The notes: generated by a model from the sequence alone, not told the origin. DNA of 64,000 nt from Isoptericola croceus (GCF_029382255.1 NZ_JARLLG010000003.1:310001-374000); one strand, 5' to 3'. Counted from the stretch's first letter, positions 35,701 to 43,878 are shown. Numbers and translations are program-made.

Positions 35701-36611
35701 GACCGGCTCGCCTGACCCGCGACGTCGAGCTGCGCGAGCCCGCCCTGCCTGACGCGACCACGTGGGAGGCGGCCCTCGGGCGCGCCCAGCAGGTGCTCGG
35801 GGTGGCGCGCGGCGAGCATGCGCTGCTGTCCAAGGTGGTCGCCCGCGTGGCCCGGCAGGTCAAGCAGCGCGCCACCGAGCTGGCCCCGGCCGCCCGCGGC
35901 CTGGCCGACGCACTGGACCAGCACGCCGACATCCTCGGGCTGGATCCCGGCACGGGCCGGATGGCCACGGCCCGCACCGGTGCCGACCTCGTCGAGATGC
36001 TCGCGCACGAGCCCGACGACCTGGCTCGCCTGCAGGCGCTGGCAGCGGTCGACCTGCCCGCCGACACCGCCGCGCTGACCGCAAGCCTGAAGGCAGCCGG
36101 CACGCTCAGTGCACGCCTGCGTCAGGTCAGCTGGGACCTTGTCACCCAGCTGCCCGGTCTCGGCGCTGAAGGCGCAGCGCCACTGCAGCGCCTGCGCGAG
36201 GCCGCTGGGGCCGACGAGCTCGTCGTCTCGCTCGCTCCCGCCCTGACCGAGGCGACGACGGCCGCGACCTCCATCCTCACGGCCAGCCGGCCGACCCCCG
36301 CCGACCGCGCCCCGTCCGGCGACACAGCCACAGCCCGGGCCGAGGCCCGTGAACGCGAGGCCGCCGCCCGTCGCGAACGCGACGACGCCCGGCGCCGGGC
36401 CGAGGCAGCCGAACGTCAGGCGCGCACCGAGGCCGCCGAACGCCGCCGGGCCGAGGAACGCCTGCGCGAGCTCGAGGAGCGCGCCGCGGGCGAGCGCAGC
36501 GCCCAGGCGACCACCGTCGCCCAGATCCAGGACATCGCGCACCAGATGATCACCGAAGCCGCCGACCTGGCCGGGGACAAGACCCTGCACATCACCTGGC
36601 GGTGGCAGTGA
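32796..36611 (+). CDS. pglY: BREX-2 ATPase
   Basis: A 1271-residue P-loop ATPase (BrxC/PglY family). MSQDVAMLLRDAIHIKPQVH is the standard N-terminus. The Walker A motif is GSFGSGKS at 76-83, and a Walker B-like VALFLDEL follows. The C-terminal region around 36300-36520 is a strongly charged coiled coil rich in Arg/Glu/Ala (AREREAAARRERDDARRRAE). ATP hydrolysis by this subunit is required for Pgl defence in Streptomyces. I chose ATG 32796, with GGAGGAAG about 9 nt before it, over an in-frame start 42 nt upstream that would lie inside pglX. It overlaps the pglZ start by 10 nt. Confidence 0.93.
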   Translation: MSQDVAMLLRDAIHIKPQVHDDDFVLQISRISQAHAQMVRDYVVTEEIAAQFDEGLGLVAAAMTGPNRSKGAFVHGSFGSGKSHYMAVMHLLLTGDTQARSLTGLGGVVAKHADVLDKRFLAVDYHLIGATSFDDALFTGYLRTVAAKHPDAPLPVLQHADQILADADNLRAQMGDKAFFAPLAAPGSTTDPGADLSGWGTFATSGAMTAADYDRARRQPPGDPERDHLVSQLTQHYFAASKGAGTWLDMTAGLQAMTHHAQALGYDGVALFLDELVLWLANHVRNSEFIATETAKVTKLVETGASNLAVPLVSFVARQRNLKDFLGDAGVGAEKVAVDDNFKHWESRFTPITLPSTSLPRIVHRRLLQPTGEAGEAALAEAFTRVRANPATTTHLLSGEMHADGVAFEQVYPFAPALIDVMVALSNVMQRSRTALKIMSELLARGYDDLTVEDVIQAGDIFDLVVLEDDKGPLDVELRPLFTTARNFYTLKMRPYLLDKHGLDAAAAASAPRDSAFRREDRLAKTLLISALVPQAASMRHLTASKLAALNFGSVSAMIPGFEAQTVVNLVREWAAEWGEITIAQDVADPIITMTLSGVDTDALLEQVAGHETTGDRERLVRDLLAEALGAQKDTSMSGVDYTLDHTWRGQRRTVDVIFRNPRDENLATETLRATDGRWRLVVAFPFAPGDQDRAVDNRVKIQQLQADGVESDTIVWLPQFLTDARVRDLSRLVQLRYLLSGSVFDKHAVSLPLADREPARRDLTNQRDNLTAQMIDALKRAYGVETPTEAHVAGIDAGWETFHTLDPRFTPANPSAATLRGAVDGVLAAALDARYPGHPQIENPGAEVRRAEAAAVLTLVREAMATGGRIETVERAVLKTVRRVVVGYGVGHLNESTYHVSQATFRWHDDFRTAAASGNPTVADLRRALEKYGLTELMQDLLILAWAALTDRQLMHGPTALGEVTLGGPARLTRDVELREPALPDATTWEAALGRAQQVLGVARGEHALLSKVVARVARQVKQRATELAPAARGLADALDQHADILGLDPGTGRMATARTGADLVEMLAHEPDDLARLQALAAVDLPADTAALTASLKAAGTLSARLRQVSWDLVTQLPGLGAEGAAPLQRLREAAGADELVVSLAPALTEATTAATSILTASRPTPADRAPSGDTATARAEAREREAAARRERDDARRRAEAAERQARTEAAERRRAEERLRELEERAAGERSAQATTVAQIQDIAHQMITEAADLAGDKTLHITWRWQ

Positions 36612-39280
36612 ACGCCGGCAACGTCCCCGAGGCATCTGGTGCCCTCGTGGACCAGATGGCCGACCGGCTCCTCGCCTCGCCGCGCCGCGAACGCGTGCTG
36701 CTGCTGTGGGCGCGCCCGCAGTGGGACGGTCCCGATGTGCTGCACCGCGGCGAGCACGAGGTGCACGTGGTGCGCGGGGTGTCCCAACTGGCGATCCTCG
36801 AAGCCGTGGCTCATCTGCCGGGCGATGCCCGCGCCGTCGTGCTCACCGACCGCACGCCCGACGACCTCGGTGACGCCATCCTGACCGGCATCTACGCCCA
36901 GAACCTGCAGTTCGCCGAGGAATGGGAGCTCGTGCCGAGCCTGTTCGGGGCACGCGACGTCGCCCAGGATCTGCGCTCACACTCCTGGGCCGCGCGTGCG
37001 CTGCTCGACCACGTCCCACCGGGCGGGTGGGAGACGTCCGAGGGGTTCACCGTCTCCGCGCGTCACGCCCTCGGCGGGCTGCTGGCCCACCTGATCGGGC
37101 TTGAGCGCGGCACCATCCCCGATGCCGACACCCTGCTGGCCGGCCTCGCCGAGCCCGAACAGCGCGCCGCCTGGCAGTCCGTCGACGACGAGCTCGCGGC
37201 CCGCCTGGCCCAGTGGGCCCACCGCGACCTCGGGGCCGCCGCCGCCTTCACCCTGCACGTGGCGCGCCAGAAGAACTACCTCACCCCGCTCGCGCTCGCG
37301 CTGACCGCCGGGGTGCTGTGGCCCGCCGACGACGAGGCGCCGGTCACCGCCCAGGTCGAGGCGCGCGTACGCCTGGAGAAGTATCTTGGCGGGTTCGAGC
37401 CGCGACCTGCCGACCTGCGCGCCGTCGCCCAGCTCGCCGACGCCGCGGTGCTGCGCGTGGACAACGACCCGCGCCCCGACCCGAAGGATGTCCAGGCAGT
37501 AACCACCGCGGCCACCCAGGCGTCCACGCTGCTCGACGAGCTCGGCTGGGCCGACGGTGCCCGGCGCTCCACCATCCTGCCCGAAGGCCTCGACGCGCGG
37601 ATGCAGGCCCTCGCCACCGCCGTGGCGGCGGGCGACGGCTACGAGGAGCGGCTCGACGATCTGCTCGCCCACCGCCAGGCCGACCAGGTGCGCGAGGTCG
37701 CTCTGATGGCCGTGCGGCTGGCCCGCTGGCTGGCCACCAACGAGGAGCCCACCGACCACCTGGCTGTCGACCTGGAGCAGCACACCACGGACGGCGCCTG
37801 GGTCGACGTGGCCGTCGGAGCCGTGTGGAACGCCTCGGACGACCCGGTCACCTCGGGCGCCTTGGCCACGCTCGTCGAGCGGGTGCGCGCGCGGCGCAGT
37901 CGTCGCGACGAACGCGCCGCCCGGCGGCTGTCTGAGGTGACCGCCTGGACCCCGCAGGCCGGCTGGAGCGGGGCCCACGGTGTCGAGGACGTGCTGCGCG
38001 GCGTCGTGCAGCCCTGGCGAGCCGTGCGCGGCACCGGCGGGGTGCTCCTCGTGGTGCTGGACGGGATGTCCATGGCCATCGCCCACGACCTCGCCGAGGA
38101 GGCCACGAGGCAGGGTCTGGTCGAGTGGGCGCCCGAGACGCTCGGCCGCAGGCTCGCCGTCGTCGCCGCCCTGCCCAGCGAGACCGCCGTGTCCCGCACC
38201 AGCCTGCTCACCGGCGAGGTGTGCCACGGCTCGTCGGCCACCGAGAAGCGCGGCCTGGCCGCCGCCTTCGCCGGCACTCCCCTGTTCCACAAGGGTGACC
38301 TGCGCTCCGGGGCCGGGGCCGCACTGCCCGACGCCGTCGCGAGCGCGCTGGCCGACGCCGGTGCCGCCGTCGTCGGCGTGGTCATCAACACGATCGACGA
38401 CGCCACGCACAAGACCGACACCTCGGCGCGCCGCTGGGACCTCGACGCGCTCGCCCCGCTGCGCGCGCTGCTCGCGGCGGCCCGCACTCACCGGCGCACC
38501 GTCGTGCTCACCTCTGACCATGGGCACGTTGTCGAGCGGGAGACTCGGCAGCTGCCGTCGGCCGCGCGCGACGGCCGCTGGCGCGCGGCCGGTGGCCCCG
38601 TCAGCGACGGTGAGGTCGCCGTCAGCGGGCCACGCGTGCAGGCCGACGGCCGACAGGAAGCAGTGCTGTTGTGGGGCGACGACACCCGATACGGGCACGT
38701 CGCGGCCGGGTACCACGGCGGGGCGTCACTGGCCGAGGTCACCGTGCCCGTCGTCGTGCTGCAGCCCGCCACCGCGACCTCGGGAGCAGATGGGTGGGCG
38801 CCCGTGCCCGAGCAGCAGCCCGTGTGGTGGAACGAGCCTGTCTCCGCGGCGGCGGTGCATGCGCCCGTCACACTCCCGTCCGGCAGGCGGAAGAAGGCTG
38901 CCCCGCCTGCGGGAGGCGAGCTGCTGTTCGACCTGCCCAAGGGTGACGCCGCCGCAGTCGCCGAGCCCAGCGACCTCGTGGCACGTGTGCTGGCATCGGC
39001 GGTGTACGCCGAGCAGCGCCACACCGTCCGCAGCGCAAGCGACGTCACCGACGAACAGGTGGCCCACGTGCTCGACGAGCTGGTGTCGCGGCACGGCACC
39101 GCGCACCTGCGCACGCTCGCCCGCGCGCTCGGCGTGCCCGCGTCGAAGACGCCGCCGGTGCTCATCGGCGTGCGCAGGCTGCTCAACGTCGACGGAGCGG
39201 AGGTCGTCACCGCTCCCGGCAGCGGGATGGTACGGCTGCATGTCGACAACCTGCGCGAGGTGTTCGAGGTCGACGGCTGA
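36602..39280 (+). CDS. pglZ: BREX-2 alkaline-phosphatase-fold protein
   Basis: An 892-residue PglZ, the hallmark protein of BREX systems. The alkaline-phosphatase-fold metal site shows VVLDGMSMAI (D487) and LTSDHGHVVERET (D639, H640, H642). SRTSLLTGE and AGYHGGASLAEVTVPVVVL are the family's remaining motifs. The C-terminal about 110 residues form a winged-helix-like tail. In Streptomyces, PglZ has been reported to be toxic without the other Pgl proteins and to have nuclease activity. GTG 36602 overlaps the pglY end; GTG 36608 is an equally coupled alternative. No brxD or brxHI gene follows. Confidence 0.94.
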   Translation: MAVNAGNVPEASGALVDQMADRLLASPRRERVLLLWARPQWDGPDVLHRGEHEVHVVRGVSQLAILEAVAHLPGDARAVVLTDRTPDDLGDAILTGIYAQNLQFAEEWELVPSLFGARDVAQDLRSHSWAARALLDHVPPGGWETSEGFTVSARHALGGLLAHLIGLERGTIPDADTLLAGLAEPEQRAAWQSVDDELAARLAQWAHRDLGAAAAFTLHVARQKNYLTPLALALTAGVLWPADDEAPVTAQVEARVRLEKYLGGFEPRPADLRAVAQLADAAVLRVDNDPRPDPKDVQAVTTAATQASTLLDELGWADGARRSTILPEGLDARMQALATAVAAGDGYEERLDDLLAHRQADQVREVALMAVRLARWLATNEEPTDHLAVDLEQHTTDGAWVDVAVGAVWNASDDPVTSGALATLVERVRARRSRRDERAARRLSEVTAWTPQAGWSGAHGVEDVLRGVVQPWRAVRGTGGVLLVVLDGMSMAIAHDLAEEATRQGLVEWAPETLGRRLAVVAALPSETAVSRTSLLTGEVCHGSSATEKRGLAAAFAGTPLFHKGDLRSGAGAALPDAVASALADAGAAVVGVVINTIDDATHKTDTSARRWDLDALAPLRALLAAARTHRRTVVLTSDHGHVVERETRQLPSAARDGRWRAAGGPVSDGEVAVSGPRVQADGRQEAVLLWGDDTRYGHVAAGYHGGASLAEVTVPVVVLQPATATSGADGWAPVPEQQPVWWNEPVSAAAVHAPVTLPSGRRKKAAPPAGGELLFDLPKGDAAAVAEPSDLVARVLASAVYAEQRHTVRSASDVTDEQVAHVLDELVSRHGTAHLRTLARALGVPASKTPPVLIGVRRLLNVDGAEVVTAPGSGMVRLHVDNLREVFEVDG

Positions 39281-39314
39281 GGCTCGGGTAGTGGCTGCAA
39301 CTCGACTTACGTAC

Positions 39315-39329
39315 TACGATGGTGTCGTA
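39315..39329. promoter_or_regulatory. Promoter/operator of the toxin-antitoxin pair
   Basis: TACGA-TGGTG-TCGTA is a perfect 5-bp inverted repeat inside a longer imperfect one (GTACTACGA...TGTCGTAC). TACGAT at 39315-39320 is itself a good -10 hexamer. It lies 23 nt before the TTG start of the first gene. A ribbon-helix-helix antitoxin binding here and repressing its own operon would be usual. Confidence 0.5.
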
Positions 39330-39352
39330 CATAAATAGCGAGGGAGGCGACG

Positions 39353-39616
39353 TTGCCGGTCCGAGTTCACCCGCGCATCCAACAGCGCCACCCTGAGATC
39401 GAACCGGCCGACGTCGTCGCCGCCTTCGAAGGAACTCTGCGCAAGGTCAGCCGCACAGACACGGATCCTCTGCAGTGGGTCGGCGTCGGGATGGACGGGC
39501 GAGGACGACTGCTTGAGTACGTCGCCATCGAGGTCGGCATCGACGACTGGCTCGTGTTCCACGCGATGGCCGCGAGTACCAAGACTATGACCGAGACGGG
39601 ACTACGAAGGAAGTGA
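39353..39616 (+). CDS. Probable toxin of a type II toxin-antitoxin pair
   Basis: An 87-residue protein: MPVRVHPRIQQRHPEIEPAD then VVAAFEGTLRKV, DTDPLQWVGVGMDGRGRLLEYVAIEVGIDDWLVFHAM. The alternating strands (GRLLEYVAIEV, WLVFHAM) and the HPR-x-x-x-R-HPE start resemble small RelE/BrnT-sized toxins, but I cannot name the family. The start is a TTG with GGGAGG 5 nt before it. It overlaps the next gene by 4 nt (ATGA), and that gene encodes a ribbon-helix-helix protein, which supports the toxin-antitoxin reading. It sits right after the BREX operon. Confidence 0.55.
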   Translation: MPVRVHPRIQQRHPEIEPADVVAAFEGTLRKVSRTDTDPLQWVGVGMDGRGRLLEYVAIEVGIDDWLVFHAMAASTKTMTETGLRRK

Positions 39617-39876
39617 CCATGACCAAGTACACCGCAGCGTCGGGCGCCGACTTCTCCGACGCCGACATCGAGACGTGGGCCAACGAGGCCGAGGCCGGCT
39701 TTCCCGGCGCACGCTTCGGCACGTCGTCGCCCGGCCGACCCGTCAGCGTCGGGCAGGACGCCAAGCCCTTCACGCTCCGGCTGGATGCTGCGCGCCGCGC
39801 GAAGCTCGAAGCGCGCGCCAAGGCGGAGCACACCAACCCGTCCCAGGTGATGAGAGACCTCATCGACGCCATGTGA
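39613..39876 (+). CDS. Ribbon-helix-helix antitoxin-like protein
   Basis: An 87-residue protein. The C-terminal half, PFTLRLDAARRAKLEARAKA then EHTNPSQVMRDLIDAM, is a CopG/Arc-type ribbon-helix-helix DNA-binding unit. The N-terminal half (FSDADIETWANEAEAGFPGARF) is acidic and could wrap a toxin. It is translationally coupled to the upstream 87-residue gene by an ATGA overlap. A palindromic operator candidate is at 39315-39329. Confidence 0.65.
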   Translation: MTMTKYTAASGADFSDADIETWANEAEAGFPGARFGTSSPGRPVSVGQDAKPFTLRLDAARRAKLEARAKAEHTNPSQVMRDLIDAM

Positions 39877-39953
39877 CGCGATCCGCCGCACGTTCTCCAC
39901 AGATGCGGCAAAGGGGTATCGGCGCCAGGCCTGTCCCGGCCACGATCGCGGGT

Positions 39954-40442
39954 ATGGGAATCCGCTACTACGCATCGACTTGGCACCCCGACGATGCCGA
40001 GACCGTCATCCGTGAACCACGCCTCGCGCTGCCTGACGATCCATTCTTCGCCGCATGGAGCCGACTGAGCGCCCCCGAGGCCAGTCCGAACCTGCTGTAC
40101 CTCGACAAGGCGTGGCCAGATTTCCAGGACCTCACCGGCCCGCGCCGCGGACGGGCCGCGCGTCCGTCCTACCGCCTCTTCGAGGGGCAGATAGCCCATG
40201 TCAAGCGAGGTTGGATCCCCTGGCTGCGCGCCCTCGAACCCACCGAGGTCCGCACGTTGTCCCAGGACCTCGCGGCGATCACCAACCGCGACATCGAGCA
40301 GTGCGCCGCTTCCGACGACGGCAAGACCAGCGGGTACCTCCGCTACCGCCACGAGGACCTAACGCACTTCCTGGACCAGGCGCAGGCGTTCATCTCCCAG
40401 GCAGCAGACCGTGGCGACGGCATCGCGTACATGATCGGGTGA
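39954..40442 (+). CDS. YfbM/DUF1877-like protein
   Basis: A 162-residue protein beginning MGIRYYASTWHPDDAETVIR, with PDFQDLTGP, RPSYRLFEGQIAHVKRGWIPWLRALEPTEV and a C-terminal helix YRHEDLTHFLDQAQAFISQAADRG. The MGIRYYA start and overall layout recall YfbM-like small proteins of unknown function that turn up in accessory regions. The frame is open upstream into the antitoxin region; I chose the ATG where family similarity begins. No strong ribosome site is seen. Confidence 0.55.
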   Translation: MGIRYYASTWHPDDAETVIREPRLALPDDPFFAAWSRLSAPEASPNLLYLDKAWPDFQDLTGPRRGRAARPSYRLFEGQIAHVKRGWIPWLRALEPTEVRTLSQDLAAITNRDIEQCAASDDGKTSGYLRYRHEDLTHFLDQAQAFISQAADRGDGIAYMIG

Positions 40443-40499
40443 GTGCCACAGCAAAGCGGTGTCACTCGACGCTCCCACACTTCCGAATCTGCAACATTC

Positions 40500-40890
40500 A
40501 GGCGTCCTTCCGTTCGAGTGCAGTGCCGGGTCCGGGTACTCCGGGGTGCGAGGGCTGAACGCGTTGGTCGCCACGATCAGCACGCCGTCGTTAGCGCCGG
40601 TGGTCGCCGAGTGCTCGCTGCGCAAGGGTCAGGTCCGGTCGGGCAAGTCCGTGGCCTGGCACCTGGACCGGGCGCAGAAGACAGCCCGGGTCCTCACCAG
40701 TACCGGTCAGCAGGTGTGGGTGCGTGGCGATGCCGCGTTCGCCACCGCAAGAGATGTCGCCGACGTCCGACGTGCGGGGGCGTGGTTCTCCTTGACGATC
40801 CCGCAGTGGCCGACCGTCAGGGCCGCGATCGCGCAGATCGCCCAGGAGACGTGGACCCGATCCAGTACCCGAACGACAACCTGGCGGCCC
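40500..40890 (+). pseudogene. IS1380-family transposase fragment
   Basis: The frame reads SGYSGVRGLNALVATIS, LAPVVAECSLRKGQVRSGKS, VWVRGDAAFATARDVADVRRAGAWFSLT then TVRAAIAQIAQETW. This is the central DDE domain of IS1380-type transposases (D in RGDAAF). At about 40850 the frame shifts: the expected ...WTPIQYPN is completed in another frame as DPIQYPNDNL. Both ends of the element are missing, and I found no terminal inverted repeats. The remnant abuts the promoter of the alcohol dehydrogenase cluster, so its loss may have reshaped that region. Confidence 0.75.
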
Positions 40891-40992
40891 CTCTCACCAT
40901 GGTCCGGACGTACGTTGCGACACCGTCCGGTTCCCCGCATACCGCGCGGTCGGTATGCTGGGTGCACAGTCTACGACGAGGAGGTCGTTGCC

Positions 40993-42129
40993 GTGCAGAT
41001 CACCGGTGCCGTGCTCGAACGCTGCGGCGCGCCCGCGCCCTGGGCCGACTCGCGCCCGCTCACCGTCGGGCCGGTCGAGCTCGACCCACCGGGCCTCGGC
41101 GAGATCGCCGTCCGCATCGAGGCGGCCGGGCTGTGCCACTCCGACCTGTCCGTCGTGGACGGCAACCGGGTCCGGCCCACCCCGATGCTGCTCGGCCACG
41201 AGGCCGCCGGGATCGTCGAGGCTGTCGGCCCCCGCCCCGGCACCGATCTATCGCCCCCTGCGGGGATCGACGTCGGTACCCGCGTGGTCATGACCTTCCT
41301 GCCCCGCTGCGGGCAGTGCGAGGCGTGCGCCACCGACGGCCGACTGCCCTGCTCCGTGGGATCCGCCGCCAACGCGGCCGGCGAGCTCGTCGGCGGCGCC
41401 CGTCGCCTGCACCGCGACGGCGCCGACGTGCACCACCACCTGGGCGTGAGCGCCTTCGCTACCCACGCCGTCGTCTCGGCCACCTCGGTGGTCCCCGTGC
41501 CCGACGACGTCCCCGCGGACGTCGCGGCGCTGCTCGGTTGCGCCGTGCTCACCGGCGGCGGAGCGGTGCTCAACGCGGGCCGGCCGCCGCCGGGCGAGAC
41601 CGTCGCCGTCGTCGGGCTCGGCGGTGTCGGCATGGCGGCGCTGCTGGTGGCCGCCGCACTCGGCCACGAGGTGATCAGCGTCGACACCGTCACCGCCAAG
41701 CTGGACCTCGCCCGCGAGCTGGGCGCCCGCGCCCTCACCCCGGCCGAGGCCCTCGACGCCGGCCTCCGGGCCCCCGTCGTCGTGGAGGCCGCCGGCAACG
41801 CACGCGCCTTCGAGACCGCCTACGCCCTCACCTCCCCCGGCGGCACGACCGTCACCGTCGGGCTGCCCGGACCGGACGCCCGGGCGAGCATCTCCCCGCT
41901 GAGCCTGACCGCCGAGGCCCGCACCGTCGTCGGCTCCTACCTCGGCTCGGCCGTCCCGAGCCGCGACATCCCCCAATACGTGGAACTCTGGCGAGCAGGA
42001 CGACTGCCGCTGGAACGACTCGTCTCCGCCCGCATCGGGCTGGACGAGCTGCCCCGCGCGCTGGACCGCCTCGCCGCCGGCGAGGAGCTGCGCCAGCTGA
42101 TCACCTTCGACGAGAGGACACCCGCATGA
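40993..42129 (+). CDS. Zinc-dependent alcohol dehydrogenase (MDR family)
   Basis: A 378-residue medium-chain dehydrogenase. Catalytic zinc ligands are in GLCHSD (Cys) and LLGHEAAGIVEAVG (His-Glu). Structural-zinc-like cysteines follow (CGQCEAC...C). The NAD-binding motif is VGLGGVGMAA. It oxidises an alcohol or reduces an aldehyde with NAD(H). The GTG at 40993 has GAGGAGG 8 nt before it; upstream in the same frame lies only the transposase remnant, so a longer start is wrong. It overlaps the next gene by 4 nt. The neighbouring SDR and MaoC genes suggest an acyl- or alcohol-degradation operon; the substrate is unknown. Confidence 0.88.
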   Translation: MQITGAVLERCGAPAPWADSRPLTVGPVELDPPGLGEIAVRIEAAGLCHSDLSVVDGNRVRPTPMLLGHEAAGIVEAVGPRPGTDLSPPAGIDVGTRVVMTFLPRCGQCEACATDGRLPCSVGSAANAAGELVGGARRLHRDGADVHHHLGVSAFATHAVVSATSVVPVPDDVPADVAALLGCAVLTGGGAVLNAGRPPPGETVAVVGLGGVGMAALLVAAALGHEVISVDTVTAKLDLARELGARALTPAEALDAGLRAPVVVEAAGNARAFETAYALTSPGGTTVTVGLPGPDARASISPLSLTAEARTVVGSYLGSAVPSRDIPQYVELWRAGRLPLERLVSARIGLDELPRALDRLAAGEELRQLITFDERTPA

Positions 42130-42887
42130 CCAGCACCACACCCCGCGTCGCCGTCGTCACCGGCGGCGCCCGCGGCATCGGCGCCGCGACCGCCGCCCGT
42201 CTGGCCTCGGACGGGCATGCCGTCGCCGTGCTTGACCTGCTCGAAGACCTTGCCGCGGAGACTGCCGCGAAGCTCGTCGCGGAGGGCCACCGGGCGATCG
42301 GGATCGGCGTCGACGTCGCCGACGAGGCCGCTGTCACCGCCGCCGTCGAGCGCGTGGTCGCCGAGCTCGGCGCGCCGACCATCCTGGTCAACAACGCCGG
42401 CATCCTGCGCGACAACCTGCTGTTCAAGATGTCCGCCGACGACTGGGACGCCGTGATGAACGTGCACCTGCGCGGGGCGTTCCTCGTCACCAGGGCCGTA
42501 CAGAAGCACATGGTGGACGCCGGGTTCGGGCGCATCGTCAACCTGTCCAGCACCTCGGCGCTCGGCTACCGCGGCCAGGCGAACTACTCCGCGGCCAAGG
42601 CCGGCATGCAGGGCTTCACCAAGACCCTGGCCATCGAGCTCGGCAAGTTCGGCGTCACCGCCAACGCCATCGCCCCGGGCACGATCGCCACCGACATGAT
42701 CGCCGCCACCGCCGAGCGTCTGGGCATGACGCCGGAGGCCCTCCACGCCGAGGCCGCCAAGAACATTCCGGTCGGACGCGTCGGGCAGCCGGAGGACATC
42801 GCGGCCGCGGCGTCGTTCTTCTGCTCCGAGGAGGCCTCCTTCACCAACGGACAGGTGCTCTACGTCGCGGGCGGGCCGAAGGCGTGA
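42126..42887 (+). CDS. SDR-family 3-oxoacyl reductase (FabG-like)
   Basis: A 253-residue short-chain dehydrogenase. The cofactor motif is VVTGGARGIG (TGxxxGIG), then NNAGI, and the catalytic Ser-Tyr-Lys sits in NLSSTSALGYRGQANYSAAKAG. GTIATDMIAA and the GGPKA end are FabG-like. It probably interconverts a 3-hydroxyacyl and 3-oxoacyl thioester with NAD(P)H, working with the MaoC dehydratase that follows. Coupled starts on both sides (ATGA with the dehydrogenase, GTGA with MaoC) show one operon. Confidence 0.88.
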   Translation: MTSTTPRVAVVTGGARGIGAATAARLASDGHAVAVLDLLEDLAAETAAKLVAEGHRAIGIGVDVADEAAVTAAVERVVAELGAPTILVNNAGILRDNLLFKMSADDWDAVMNVHLRGAFLVTRAVQKHMVDAGFGRIVNLSSTSALGYRGQANYSAAKAGMQGFTKTLAIELGKFGVTANAIAPGTIATDMIAATAERLGMTPEALHAEAAKNIPVGRVGQPEDIAAAASFFCSEEASFTNGQVLYVAGGPKA

Positions 42888-43357
42888 GCGAGGTCCGCGA
42901 CATCATCCGCGTCGAGAGCCCCGCAGCGCTCGCCGACGCCGTCGGCCAGCAGGCCACCGGCAAGTGGTTCACGATCGACCAGCACCGGATCGCCGCGTTC
43001 GCCGACGCGACCGAGGACCACCAGTGGATCCACCTGGACGCCGAACGGGCGAAGCACGGGCCGTTCGGCACGACGATCGCGCACGGCTTCCTCACGCTGT
43101 CGCTGCTCCCGCGGCTCACCGGGGAGCTGCTCGAGGTCGGGCAGACCGCGATGGCGGTCAACTACGGCCTCGACAAGGTGCGGTTCCTCACCCCGGTGGC
43201 CGCGGGCGCCCGCGTGCGCGCGACCACCGAGATCACCGGGGCGGAGACCACCGCGCAGGGCGTCCGGCTCGCCTCCACGGTGACGATCGAGATCGAGGGC
43301 GCCGACAAGCCGGCCCTGATCGCCCAGACGCTCTCGCTCTACGCCCCGTCGGCATGA
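42884..43357 (+). CDS. MaoC-like enoyl hydratase/dehydratase
   Basis: A 157-residue hot-dog fold protein. The hydratase-2 motif FADATEDHQWIHLDAERAKHGPFGTTIAHGFLTLSLLP carries the catalytic Asp/His pair (D in EDHQWIH, H in AHGF). It should hydrate a trans-2-enoyl-CoA to a (3R)-hydroxyacyl-CoA or the reverse. The GTG start overlaps the SDR stop by 4 nt. Together with the SDR this gives an R-specific hydration/reduction pair. Confidence 0.88.
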   Translation: MSEVRDIIRVESPAALADAVGQQATGKWFTIDQHRIAAFADATEDHQWIHLDAERAKHGPFGTTIAHGFLTLSLLPRLTGELLEVGQTAMAVNYGLDKVRFLTPVAAGARVRATTEITGAETTAQGVRLASTVTIEIEGADKPALIAQTLSLYAPSA

Positions 43358-43401
43358 CACCGCTCCTGCCCGGCCTCGCGCAGGTCGGGCAGGATGAGGT
43401 C

Positions 43402-43878
43402 ATGCCGCACGCTTCGACGCCAGGCCCCCGTCCCCGTGAGCAGCGCATCGCCGACACCTTGGCCATGCTGACGAGCCCGGCGCGTGACGCCTGGGTGGCG
43501 TCGTCGTCCGACGACGGCGCGGCACAGCCTTACCTGATCCCCTTGTCGCTGGCCTGGCTGCAGGAGCGAGTGGTGCTCGCCCTGCCGGAGTCTTCCCGCA
43601 CCGCGCGCAACATCGCCGGCATCTCCAGCACCCGACTCGCACTCGGCCACACCCGGGACGTCGTGCTCGTCGACGCCGTGCTGGAGCAGACCGTGCCGAT
43701 GGTGGACGCGCCTCCGGCCCTGGCCCAGGGGTACGCCGCCCAGGCCGACTGGGACCCGCGCGAGGATCCGGACGGGTACGTCTACCTGGTCCTGCACCCG
43801 CAGCAGATCCAGGCCTGGCGTGAGGTGGACGAGCTGCGCGGGCGCACCCTGATGCGCGACGGCGCTTGGGTCTCGTAG
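43402..43878 (+). CDS. Pyridoxamine 5'-phosphate oxidase-fold protein
   Basis: A 158-residue split-barrel flavin-binding-fold protein: ADTLAMLTSPARDAWVASSSDDGAAQPYLIPLSLAWLQERVVLALPESSRTARNI then RLALGHTRDVVLVDA. These are the strand pattern and TARNI segment of actinobacterial PNPOx-like proteins, many of which bind F420, FMN or haem. The exact cofactor is not readable. An ATG at 43354 coupled to the MaoC stop would add 16 residues; I prefer ATG 43402 because the conserved part (PHASTPGPRPREQRIADT) starts there. Either start is possible. Confidence 0.75.
   Translation: MPHASTPGPRPREQRIADTLAMLTSPARDAWVASSSDDGAAQPYLIPLSLAWLQERVVLALPESSRTARNIAGISSTRLALGHTRDVVLVDAVLEQTVPMVDAPPALAQGYAAQADWDPREDPDGYVYLVLHPQQIQAWREVDELRGRTLMRDGAWVS

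Noticed and set aside
39954-40442. YfbM-like gene as a BREX component
   Set aside because: It has no recognised BREX role and its own spacing; kept only as an adjacent accessory gene.
40459-40992. N-terminal extension of the alcohol dehydrogenase
   Set aside because: The extra 178 codons are transposase remnant; GAGGAGG before GTG 40993 marks the true start.
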